A stretch of 64,000 nt of DNA from Calamus simplicifolius. Taxonomy: Eukaryota; Streptophyta; Magnoliopsida; Arecales; Arecaceae. This document shows positions 50,601 through 61,029 of the stretch, piece by piece; the stretch's first letter is position 1; every line of letters starts with the position of its first letter. The position numbers were made by a program, and so were the translations under genes. Under the pieces are notes generated by a model. The model worked only from the letters and a program-made list of their open reading frames with translations. It was not told the DNA's origin and did not search any database. The stretch is from assembly GCA_900491605.1 (NCBI GenBank), contig UESW01004352.1, positions 113,808-177,807 on the forward strand. Direction: 5' to 3'.

Positions 50601-53600
50601 CCCACCTAGGAAAGAAAGAACAATGAGATATGTCACATGCTAACCTCATCCACAAGCATATAAATGCATGCACATGTGCATGTAAGCATATGTTTTCTTT
50701 TATATAAGAAGAAAGTAAATCAATTACCCATGGCATTAATTTTGCATTTTCCTGACTCCATCCCTGATATGATTCATACTTTTGTGCCTTCTCTTGTAAA
50801 AATTTAATATATTCAATAACCTGCATAAGGAGGTGAAGATAGTAAATTGACCCATACAATTTGATTAGCTGCAATAGAAGTATACAAGCTTGGGATGATA
50901 CTATTTACCTCCAAAAGAAATGAAGCTTTATCTCTCTTCTGATCACTATGTGGTATAAGGTCTCTAAGTATCTGAAATCTGTGTGCCAGATTTACCATCC
51001 ATTTTCAGTACAACAAACATGGTTCAATCAAATGATACTTAAAATTTGTCCATTTTTTGATGTTGCATTTTTACTTAGTTCTGTACTGAGAAACAAAAAC
51101 AAGAAAAATATATTTGAAGTTTAGAAATAAGAAATTCAGAAATGTTGATAAAACAATAGAACTCGTGCAGCATATTTCAGTGTAAACTTCACTAAGTATT
51201 TGCAGATTGCAGTACTTTTTACACTATATTAGCAATCAATGTTAACGTATTTTAGGTGGGCAGGTGTGTTTGTGCTGCAATGTCTGAGATGCATGTCTAA
51301 CACGTCCATCTTTTCCAGCAATGCCAGGACATGTGATTCAAGAAACACTGATCAAATACAAAACATACATCCCCATGCATGTAGAAGTACACACCACATC
51401 TGCACATGTTCAGATTTCAGGAATTTGCAGTGTTTGACATCCGTACACATTCACCATGTGATACCCATCTTCATACTAACCATGTCATAGCAGCTGATAT
51501 AACAGTATGAAGGGCAAACATCTCATTCAATCTAAACATGGTGCTTACAAAAGGTGGTTTTAATAATATGGATTCATGGAGTATATAAGAAGAGTGCCAA
51601 TGAAGTTATATTTATTACCACTCTTGATTATCAGACTTGACATAGACCATTCTAGCCATTATGGGAAGTATAATATCCAGAGTCCATAGCGAGATCTACC
51701 ATATTAGGAAGTAGAATCACATGTCAAACTTACAGAAGCCCTAACTTGCTTGTAAGATGCCTAATTGAGATACTATTTTTTTAGATTGGATAACTTTACA
51801 AGCTCTATGGCATCGTGCCACCTCTTAAGGGTGCAGCACACCAAGCAATCAGAACCAAATTCTTCTGTTTGGACGCCCAAACAGGCTGATCAAAGCAAAA
51901 ATTTCCTTTCAAGAAAGTCTTGGACATATCTCCCAACATGGAAAAAATTACCTAACTCACATAAAATTTTAGCTTTTTGATTTTCACTAGTAATATCTAT
52001 TTTGGGAAAATGCAATCTTTTAAACTACAAGAGTAATCCAACCCAAATTGTGCAAAAATTGTAGTTCAAAACAAGAATCTATTATGACAAAAATCAGAAA
52101 CCAATTATCCAATCCCCGGATTGCACTTCTGTTACTTCTTGAAGTTATGTTGAAACACATACATCCCAAGCTAAAACAGGTTCTGTTATAATTCAATCAG
52201 ACAAAAGAAAAACATTTTTGAAAATGAATTGCTCTACTCTGATCATTATTCTAAATCATGCAGTCATACTACATGCCCCTCTTAACTTCATAGTATTAGC
52301 CAAGATTTTCGTGGTGGTTTTGATACCCATATCAGTATCCAACTTGAATAGTGTCATTACAGTTTTGTTCTTGATACTGACATATAGCACACGAGGCTTA
52401 CCAAATATTGATTTCCTATCATCATGGGTTGGTAGGCCCTATCATTATGAGTTGGTGGGCTTGCCACAGATGGATACGGTCAAACTACATGCCCTACTGA
52501 AATTAGTATTAGCCAAGATTTCTGGTAGTGGTTTTGATACCCCTATCAGTATCCAACTTGTATAGTGTCATTACATTTGGTTCTTGATATTGACATATAG
52601 TACACGTGGCTTACCAAGTATTGATTACCTTTCATCATGAGTTGGTAGGCCCTATCATTATGATTTGTGGCCTTGGCACAGATAGATACAGACGGGCAAA
52701 TACTGAGCACGATAGTATGAGCTACATAAAGCACTTTGCATAAAAGGGGTAGAGTGCATAAACTAATATTGCAGCCAAAGCTATACTAAGATATGCACTG
52801 CAATCTCAAAAACCTAATTGGTAACCAAGTAATGCAAACATGCAAAACATGTTTTACATTCTTCACATTTAGGAATTTAAGCTTCTTATTCATTTCAGCC
52901 TAAATTAAGACATGCATTAGAATCATAGAATTAAATTACTTTAAAAAATGTGAATAAATTAAGTGTAAGAGAAATGCGTATGTTAAGATTGATATGTGGT
53001 AAAACTTTAAAAGATAGAATTAGAAATAAACATATAAGAGAAATATAGGAGAGCCCCAATTAAAGAAAAATGAGAGAAAATCGATTGTAGTGGTTTGGAC
53101 ATATACAACATAGACCTTTAGATGCTCCATTTAGAAAGAGTGATCTTTTAACAATCCATGGTAAGGATAGAAGTAGAGGTAGACCTAAACTAACATGGAC
53201 AAGGTAATTAAAAAAGATATAACTATTTGTAATTTAAATGGCGACTTGGTCCTGAATAGAGCAGAGTAGAGAAAGCAGATTCATATAGCTGACCCCATGT
53301 AGTTGGGAAAAGGCTTAGATGAGTTGAGTATTAGAATCGTAGAACACCTAAATGGTAGCTAGGTAATACAATACGCCAAACATGCTTTGCACACTCTACA
53401 TTTAGTAATTTAATCTTCTTGTTCATTTCCTATAACAAAAAACTTATGTTTCTTTGATATCTTATTTTCTTCTATCTTAATAGGAAAGCATTCTCAAAAT
53501 AGGTTTGAGAGGATCACAGATACATTAAAGTTCTCATGTTAAAGATCCAAAAAAACCACCCATAGCCAATATAACCAAGCAAACTTATCAGCCTGTTAAT

Positions 53601-55079
53601 GGAATCTGTGTTGCGAATGCAAGGATGCTTATCAGACAAGAATAGACCATTTTTCTAGTCTTTCTAGATGCCAGCTTGAGTCTGAAGGGTGGTCTTTTTG
53701 CAAGTCTTGGTAGATATATTGTTCCTATTTAGTGCTTGCCATAAGTGCTTTTAGTAGATGAGACATAAAACCAACCCCAAATAGTTGGGAAAAGGTTGGG
53801 CGGTTACAGTTGTGGTGCATTGATCGTACAAGAACGATTAGTCATCATCTCACCACGTGAAACAAAGAATAGCTTGTGTTTATTAAATAATCAACAAAGA
53901 TCTCTAATTTATTTGGCTGCACTGTGCATTTGATGTGACAAAGTTAAGGAGATACCATGAGATAAATTCTGTAGATGGCTTTGAAGTAAATAGGAATCTG
54001 CTCTGGGATTAGTTCTCGGTCCCTAGCTCCTCAAGTCACAGAACTGTTTGATAATATAATTCAGTATAAAAATAAACTCTGCTAGAAATATGTCAGGTCA
54101 CTTTTTTTAATTTTTCATTTTATATTTTTCTTAAATTACATTTTGAATTCATTCTAACCTTTGCCAGAATGCTAATTGCTTTCACTTAGTATCTCTAAAT
54201 TTTGATTTCTGATGTCAATGTTGATTGAAGACATACAAGTGAACAGGATGTGTTAACAAAAATCTTATGACAAAATACATTATAATATTTGTAAGGTGGC
54301 ATCAAAATACCTTCTTTTTTTTTTGTCTATGAACAAAGGATAACCGTACATAGATCCGTGACATCAGCAATTACACTGCTAGTAAAAAAAAAAAAAAGGC
54401 GTATCACTGTGACGGTGAACTCACCTATCATTAATTTTGCACCTCCGACGTTGCTCTGTTGCAGAGTGCTTCGATCTTGGCGTGGTTGGTGTGCCTGGTT
54501 TCTGCTCACAACTCTTCCCATCCGCCTTCACATTCAACTCCGCTGCCCAGACCCAGAAAAAGGAAAAAAGAAACAAAGAAAAAGGGAAAGCCCAGTAACA
54601 ATGTCACAATTTCTCCTATTCTCGGGCTCAACAAAAATAAGCTGCTATAAATAAACAATTCAACATAGATCGACTTGATTTTTATTCAGAGAAGTACCCC
54701 CTCTCCTTAAAAAAAAAAAGGAAAATCGAGGAGCGCTGATACCAGAGAAATTTATAGCAGCAACAAAAATGGGAGAAAAAAAATAAAGAAGGACCATTAC
54801 TTTATCTCTTATTCTTGGGTTCAGAAAAGTAAGTTCTTTCTTCAAAGAAAATATAGATTACAACGAAGAAAAGGGGATCTCTCGCAAGAAATATATAAAT
54901 TTCAAAACGAGAACAAATAGATTAGAAGAAAACAAGAAAGAGACAACAAAAGCAAGAGAAAGGTTAAAGAAAAGAAAAGTAAAGAGGAAACCTTTCTGAG
55001 AAGAGCTTTGCCTCCTCCCAAACTCATCCTCCTCTTCGCTCGATCTCGACACAGCCTCCATCAACGGCTCCCTCTCCAT
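41699..55079 (-). CDS. BIM2-like: BIM2-like bHLH transcription factor
   Basis: BES1-interacting MYC-like protein, a bHLH factor that in Arabidopsis partners BES1/BZR1 in brassinosteroid responses and binds E-box DNA. Coding exons in transcript order: 55079-54992, 54542-54425, 50978-50909, 50820-50728, 47425-47011, 46275-46137, 41809-41699. Phases join throughout. The protein is 344 residues. Basic region RSKHSATEQRRRCKINDR (52-69) keeps the H55-E59-R63 E-box contacts. The HLH and the family signature QGWSQENAKLMPW follow. A conserved C-terminal segment (SVSSVYTQGILATLTEALES) and a basic PKRHKTD tail close the protein. One base is missing in exon 5 near 47064. Cys64 replaces the usual serine of RRRSKIN. 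The gene is about 13.4 kb because LINEs fill introns 2, 4 and 6. BIM1/BIM3 are less likely because of its short N-terminus. Confidence 0.94.
42471..45500 (-). mobile_element. Near-complete L1-type LINE in intron 6 of the BIM2-like gene (sense to the gene)
   Basis: On the minus strand, broken frames give endonuclease sequence (IISAYASQVRLD, about 45005-44965) and the RT catalytic motif (WCMLFADDIVLIDET, about 43260-43220). The 3' end reads VNKLSVTEMCMLRWIYSKTL (about 42850-42790) and finishes with the AGGCTTAGATGAGTTGAGTT tail. Stops and frameshifts are frequent, so it is inactive. Confidence 0.88.
47900..50095 (-). mobile_element. Second decayed LINE, in intron 4 of the BIM2-like gene
   Basis: Minus-strand frames give WCILFADDILVMHE (about 48412-48370), the same RT motif as the intron 6 LINE, and similar flanking order. 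The right end near 50040 carries the GTAACACGTC-type leader also seen near 45350. The terminal 3' tail is missing. Boundaries are approximate. Confidence 0.78.
52264..52690. repeat. Tandem duplication of about 215 bp
   Basis: Two units share ACTACATGCCC, AGTATTAGCCAAGATTT and ATCAGTATCCAACTTG at an offset of 213-216 bp, with small indels. The duplication lies in intron 2 of the BIM2-like gene. Confidence 0.85.
52940..53330 (+). mobile_element. LINE 3' end, antisense in intron 2 of the BIM2-like gene
   Basis: Frames give KLSVREMRMLRLICGKTLKD and WFGHIQHRPLDAPF, then the tail TAGTTGGGAAAAGGCTTAG. It is the same family as the intron 6 LINE but in opposite orientation. Only the 3' about 390 bp are present, consistent with 5' truncation. 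Confidence 0.88.
53765..53805 (+). mobile_element. LINE 3' tail fragment
   Basis: CCAACCCCAAATAGTTGGGA, followed by AAAGGTTGGGC, resembles the terminal part of the LINE tails. Confidence 0.5.
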
Positions 55080-55260
55080 CGCCCCGGCGATCTATCGTTC
55101 CCAATTCCCCAGCTCTCAGAGCAACCCAGTCAATCGGTCACAATTCCCAGCTCTCAAAGAAACCCTAGCGCGAGATCCGCGGAAACCTAACGAGAAAGGA
55201 CGAAGCCTCTCCCCTCTTCTTTCTTTCTTCTTCGGAAAAATTAAAGAAAAATAATAAGGC
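55080..55260 (-). promoter_or_regulatory. BIM2-like 5' leader and promoter-proximal region
   Basis: A telo-box (AAACCCTA) lies at about 55160-55167. On the transcribed strand the leader repeats a GAGAGCTGGGAATTG-like block twice (about 55090-55155). No clear TATA box is seen. Confidence 0.5.
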
Positions 55261-56429
55261 GACGACATAGTAGGGAAAGAAATTTCACTAACCTACGCCA
55301 ATTTTCCCTAAATATAGTGGTATATTGGTAGTTTTATCCAAAGTTATAGACCTTTTCGTCCTTGACGTCGATATCGAATCCACCCGGAAATCCCAACGTC
55401 CATCGCTGGGGAGTTTCTATCTGCACCCAAAAAAAAAAAAAAAATACTCTCCACACCCATAATCTTTTAAAAATTTAAAATTACTCTCAACACCCCACCT
55501 TTTTTTCTCTCTGTACACCTCTTTTTTAATTTCCAAAGTATCCTCACCTTACCCGTATTACTCTCCACACCCTCGACCCTTTTTTTTTTTTTTTTTTTTC
55601 AAACCCCTCTCCCTCTCTAGTTGATCTCCTTCCCCTCTTCCCCTTTCTCTCCGTGTCATCCTCAACGGCAGCGGCAGCGGCAGCAAGCAACCCACTCTCT
55701 CTCCTTCACCCCTTCTCCATCATCTCTCTTACCCTACTTAAATATTTCTTTCGTCCGACTTCCTTCCTCTCCGACGGTAGTAGCAGTGGTCCAGCTCCGT
55801 ATCCTCCTCGACAGCGAGCAGTGGCGGTGGCTATTTCATCTGTGGTTTCCTCCGTGCCTTTGCCTATCTTTTCCTTGAAATCATCCGTCGCTTCACTCAA
55901 CTCACGATAAGAAGTATGCAATAATCAAATTCCTGAAAGCTTAAGAAAGAGATGCAGATGGAACAGTATTCTTTTAGAGCATGAAAGATAGGATTTCATT
56001 TGGACTTGGATTCATATTGGTTGTGACATGCAATTAGTTGTTTTAAAAAACCTAGCTTGATGAAAGATAGCTTCCTTCCTTCTGTGGAAAGATTAACTCT
56101 CTATGTTTGTAAGAGTCTTATATGATATTTGGAATACAATACTCATTTCTGTCTGAAAGGTTGAACTTGATTAACAGTTGATCGGAAGCAAAGCAGAAAC
56201 TACAGTTCAAGTAAATTATTCTAGTTTTTTTCCCCACTTATGTCAATGATTTTGCACTTGCTTTAGGAGCAGCTAATTCATCTGTTGAACACGATTGTTT
56301 CGAAAACTCATTATTTTCTTACTATTTTGGTGATTGCAGGTTAGATATGGTAATTTTTGATCATTCTATCCTTTGCAAGATCATCATAAGGGATGAAGGT
56401 CCTCGCAAGAATAGAATTACTTTTGTTTA
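55261..56429. other. Intergenic region with A- and T-tracts and C/T-rich sequence
   Basis: An A-tract (about 55429-55444) and a T-tract (about 55579-55599) flank AT-rich sequence. A C/T- and GCAGCG-rich stretch (55600-55910) looks like a gene leader or retroposed sequence, and short open frames there match nothing. A good acceptor-like TTGCAG ends near 56340, before the ORF at 56430. Confidence 0.45.
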
Positions 56430-56594
56430 ATGTCTTGTCCTTATAATGCCTTCTATGTTGTATTTGCTGAACGCAAAAGAGGAATCATTAGGGAGTGGGA
56501 TGATTGCAAGGCATTGAATGACTTTCCGAACAATGAATACAAAAGGTATAATGCATGGCATGAAGCCCAAGCCGTTTTTTTGAACGATGCCTGA
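56430..56594 (+). CDS. Short ORF with RNase H1 N-terminal (viroplasmin-like) domain
   Basis: A 54-codon frame begins MSCPYNAFYVVFAERKRGII, continues with REWDDCKAL, DFPNNEYKRY and AWHEAQAVFL, and stops at TGA. The order 'YxVxxGRxxGIxxxWxxCxxxxxGFPxxxYKxF...EA' is the RNase H1 N-terminal fold, which binds RNA:DNA hybrid in eukaryotic RNase H1. The glycine of the usual GRKxGI is replaced (AERKRGI). No catalytic RNase H domain follows in any frame within 1 kb. It could be a small single-domain gene, one exon of a larger decayed gene, or a fragment carried by a transposon. Confidence 0.5.
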   Translation: MSCPYNAFYVVFAERKRGIIREWDDCKALNDFPNNEYKRYNAWHEAQAVFLNDA

Positions 56595-57862
56595 ATGGGA
56601 AATGTTTAATGACATGCCAAGCGACCCTCTAGTGAGGATGCATTTTGTGCAGCAAGTTTCGTCAATTACTAAGAATAGGGATGGAATGAGGACTATGTCA
56701 ATGGTCCTATATGAGAAATTCCTTTTCATTTCAGGATTTCTTATTGGATTTGCTCTTTGTCGTTTGATAATATGAAAACTTTTACTTGTTGTTTGCACTC
56801 GATAGCCTAGATGATAATTACACATTTTTATGTCATTTTTATGGTTTTAGGTATTTTTATGTGATGACTTAATGCTTCCAGCTATATAATTCGATGCAAA
56901 TTCTATATGCAGGTTGCCAATTGCCATGTATCATGAGCCTCCTAGATACCAAAATGTTACCATGTATTGGGGCAACTGATACTATCCTGCCAATGTTGCT
57001 TTGTTCATATGATTTCAAAATTGTTTGCTTGAGTGGGCTGTGATTAGTTTTTGAGCCCACTCAATTCAATTCAGCAATGATGATAGGGACTTTTATTTGT
57101 TTTGATGCTTAATTTATTAAATGTGCTATCACGACTTGAAGGGCATTTCTAAATGCAACAATTGTAAAGCATATGTTTGATACCTATTTGAGCAAGGGCC
57201 ATGATGTTAGGCATTTTTTACTATTTTCTAACTCGGATGCTTTCCTGAGCCAACTCAATCTATGTCCCTTTTAAGTTCTGACGCAAATTCTATATGCAGG
57301 TTGCCAATATTGCATTTATCGTAGATTAATATCTTGGCTGAAGTTCTCAATTTGATGACTGAAGAAAGAATAAAGTCAATGGAGGAACACGTTTCCAAGT
57401 CAGATGAGAAGTATTTGATGCCCTGAAACAACCATGAACCATTACCCCACATCCAATATATGCATGCTATCTCAAGTTTGATGCAGAATAGGATAACAAA
57501 AGGTAGAACGAAAGAGAATAAAATTACAATTGTCTATAATTTGTCATCTATTTGTTCTCTTGGTCCGACAAAATTCAAATCAAAATAAGTATTTTGCTAG
57601 ATAAATCTCCTCCAATGGAACTACAATCTGGTGGCACAGAATTTGTTTCGGAGGACTAAAAGAATCCTATCTCCTTCCAACCCAACAAAACACATACTTA
57701 AAGAGTCAAAGAAAGGGTAGTCAGGGGAACCACTGCCATTCACATTACATTAGCCCAATTCAATGTCGGTTAAATAAAGTGCCACGCATGTATCTTTGCC
57801 TGAGAGAACTAACAAAAATGGCATGCTTGAAAACAACATTGAAATAGCATGAACTGTGATTG
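56595..57862. other. Intergenic, contains a duplicated short block
   Basis: A 26-bp block beginning GCAAATTCTATATGCAGG occurs at 56896 and 57283, with GAGCC(A/C)ACTCAAT-like sequence nearby in each case. No gene is recognised. Confidence 0.5.
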
Positions 57863-60122
57863 TGTCACGCCCCATACCCAAATATTGGGCTAGGGTGATA
57901 ACCCACCACGTGTCGGACACGCAAGGCGTCTTAAAAATCTTGATATACGATTCAAATGGGGCAATAAATATGAAAACCAACCATAATACAAATGATAGTT
58001 ATAAGTTTTGGGTTTCAAACCCTACACCCAAGTCATGCTAATAAAATTGGGCTACAACAAGCCCTACACACAAACATAATAGGATTACACCAATGCAATG
58101 GTTCTTATTTTATTTATTAGAAGCTCCATCAACTCCGAATATCCATCATCAACCCTGAGGCTCTGAAAAACATTGTGAAGGTTTAATGAGTTTACACCAA
58201 TAAGTAAGCCTATTATACAATCATATCATACTTGAATTATATTTAACATGCTATCAATATATGCATTTTGTCAACTTAACATAAATTGAACATTCGATAA
58301 GCATCAGGATATGCATTCTAGCAAACTCGCTGTTTATGTAATTATAAATTTCCTATGTGTCCCACGGCCCTGCAATACCTCAATCAGAGCACATCCTCCA
58401 GATGTGTGGCCATATAAAATCAACAGAACACATTGTACGATGTGTGGGTCATACCATAACAGAACACACTCTACGATGTATGTGGCCATATGAAAATCAA
58501 CAGAACATATTGTAAGACATGTGGGGCCATACCATAACAGAACACACTCTACGGTGTGTGTGGCCATATCTAACAGAACACGTCTACAATGTGTGGGGCC
58601 ATATCATAACAGAATACATCTCCAGTATGTGTGGCCATATCATAACAGAACACAGCTACAATGTGTGGGCCATAGTAAAGGAGAATCGTATCGACCCATA
58701 TAAATCTATTTAACATTTTCATCACAATTACATCATGCATCTGTATCTCACATTACCTCATAGTGGTTTGCACAGTATTAGAAAATGCATATAGTCACCT
58801 CAATATAAACATATCGTACAGGCAATCACATTTGGCATATACATCAATAAATCATTTCTTACAATATTACCAATCACAATAATCATATAATTGTTCATTT
58901 GTAATCCACAGTTCCATGCTACATAGACAATTCAGATAATTTCTATTTTCTTCTTATTTATAAAAATTCATGCAAACTATATATACTTAATTTATTAATT
59001 AAATAATTATTAAATTTGCATAATAGTCTTACTTACCTCCTACGCAAAATCCAAATGATGCACCAACTAATCAGATGTCTGGGCACTACAGGATCAATGT
59101 ACATAATTAATTCACTGAAATCTAATTAATAAATGACTCTTAAGATCCTACCCAGACTAGTTCACGGGCCCAACTTTGGGCTCAAATATCTCCCACTATA
59201 CACACCCAATTGGGAAGTAAAAAGACCCCAAGAAACTAGAATTAACTTAGATTCTAGCTATATAATTTTCTTGCTAATCTCGGCCCGTTACGGGCCCAAA
59301 AACTAGCCCCAAAACTACTCGCAGCACGGCCCAATAGGTCCAGACCAGGCCGGCCCAGCCGGCCCATGGCCAAGCCTCCATCCCCTGCTCCCCTGTTTCG
59401 CCCGAAACAGGGGACACCATCGGCCGGCGGCCAGGGCCGCCGCTGGCCTAATCCCGTCCGGCCCGGCCACCGTCGCGACCGGCCTCCTTCCCCATTCTTT
59501 CTCTCTCAATTTCTCTCCCTCTCTCTTTCTCTTCTTGCTCCCGCGTGAAATTCACTGTGCCGGCATCAATTCTGGCCAAATTGGAGTCGGTCCGGCCGCC
59601 GTTGGCCGGACCAAAGCCGGCTGCCGTCGGCCGGCCTCCCCTCTCACACTCTCTCCTTAATTTCTCTCTCTCCTCTCTTTCTTTCTTTCTTGTCCGCACT
59701 GTGCGCTCGGTGCCGGCAGCACGGCCGGCCACCAAGGCCGGCCGGACCTCCACTGGACGCACGTCCGGTGCCGGTGGAGGTCATCGGCCAACTCTCAGGC
59801 CCGGCCAGCGACGGGCACGCCGCCGGGCCCGAACCAAGGATCGGCATGGTTTACTGTGCCGATCCTGCACTCTCTCTCTCTGGCTCTCTCTCTCTCTCTC
59901 TTTTTCTCTCTGTGGCAGGGGGACATACCTGAGAATGATGCGCGCCAGGATGAAGGAAGGAGTCCTTCTCCTTCACATTTTAATCACCTGTGCGACACTT
60001 CGGTTCGGAGTTCCCGAAGACTAAACGCTTCACCTAAAGCGAAGCGTCAGCCAGGGAAAACCAACAGGCTAGAACCTGGTTCATCTGAACCAAACCTGGT
60101 TCATCTAAACCTGGCTACTACA
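57863..60122 (-). mobile_element. 3' LTR of a minus-strand Tekay/del-type chromovirus
   Basis: On the minus strand it starts TGTAGTAGCC and ends GGGGCGTGACA (plus-strand start TGTCACGCCCC). It is directly preceded by a 13-bp purine tract and the end of pol (NFEAEIL, stop), which is the typical layout for chromoviruses of this clade. Its length, 2.26 kb, fits their long LTRs. It contains a 40-odd-bp minisatellite and a GC-rich GGCCGGCC-filled part (59290-59850). Long open frames there are composition artefacts. The other LTR is absent, so target duplication cannot be tested. Confidence 0.82.
58400..58680. repeat. Degenerate 35-45-bp minisatellite within the LTR
   Basis: About seven units contain GTGTGGCCATA, CATAACAGAACAC and CTACGATG-like blocks. 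Unit length varies and spacers are not unique, so this is not a CRISPR-like array. Confidence 0.85.
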
Positions 60123-60330
60123 TCCTTCCCTCCTTATAAAATTTCGGCCTCGAAATTGGTATACTATAAATCTCAAGTTCTATCAAAACTAATAAAATAC
60201 AAGACTTTGATAGATAGGATCATCCTCTCGATCCAAATAATGATTTACAAAAATTTCTCTACCACATATGATGTTTCCATCAGCTAGGTCCTCCCAAAGG
60301 CATCTAATCCTCTCCCTCCACAGGCATATA
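60123..60330 (-). pseudogene. End of pol and polypurine tract of the minus-strand chromovirus
   Basis: Minus strand: AATTTCGAGGCCGAAATT reads NFEAEI, followed by L, a TAA stop and the tract AAGGAGGGAAGGA (60135-60123). Further upstream the coding sequence is not recognisable, so the element is truncated soon after. The right limit is approximate. Confidence 0.7.
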
Positions 60331-61029
60331 TGATGCAAACTTGCAAGACTTGTCGTCGTTATATGTATCTCTCATGGTAGCTGACACTAAGCATGATGGT
60401 CATCAGGGCCATCCTGTCTGTCGATGAAAATTTTCTTCAGCAGCTATCCTGACTTCAACTATCTGTTCCTTATCAACCAAAGCATGAGAATATAATCTAA
60501 ATTGCTTCATTTCTCAATCCGTGTTGGCTGGCAACCAAATCACCAAACTATACTTGCATGGATTTATTTTTGAATTAATTGATCGATTGATTTTTCCCCT
60601 AGCTTTCTATTTCTTTTTTTAATTCTCAATAATTATTCTACCATCGACGTAGAGACAAACGGCTTCTGTTCAGCCACACAGGGCCGAATAGAAGGGCTCT
60701 ATTCGGCCATAGTGGATCAAATAGAAGGGCTCCATTCGACTTATTAGGATCGAACATTGATATTTTATTTAGCCCTGATAGATAGAACGAAATACGATTC
60801 GAAAAAAATATATTAAAAAATAAACTTTTTGATCAATAAAGCTTTTTTTAATTTCTAATTATTTTTTTATTATTAAATAAGATGAAAAACTTTTCAAAGG
60901 GTTTAGAGTTTGATAATGATAATTGCATGTTGAATGAGAGGAAGGGAGGCGAGAACAAGACGCGGGGGGGGGGGGGGGCGCGGGGGGCGGATGGGCGGGG
61001 GAAAAAAGGTCAGGTGGGGTGCGAAGAGA
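60331..61029. other. Intergenic region with a perfect hairpin and a G-run
   Basis: An 11-bp perfect inverted repeat GGCCGAATAGA / TCTATTCGGCC (60682-60692 and 60698-60708) has a 5-base loop, and a degenerate echo follows to about 60755. A 15-G run (60964-60978) with further G-blocks to 61001 has G-quadruplex potential. No gene is seen. Confidence 0.7.

Noticed and set aside
54327..54654. Open frames on both strands at 54.3-54.65 kb
   Set aside because: They are other-frame readings of exon 2 of the BIM2-like gene, whose correct frame holds the bHLH basic region.
55621..55910. Ser/Pro/Leu-rich frames suggesting a signal peptide or secreted protein
   Set aside because: Two frames overlap in C/T-rich, leader-like sequence, and neither shows a family motif.
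58400..58680. Second set of spaced repeats resembling an array
   Set aside because: Unit and spacer both drift and lengths vary. It is a minisatellite in a retrotransposon LTR.
59315..60024. Pro/Arg/Ala-rich open frames on both strands, up to 159 codons
   Set aside because: They fall in the GC-rich part of a chromovirus LTR, lack any family motif and overlap each other in several frames.
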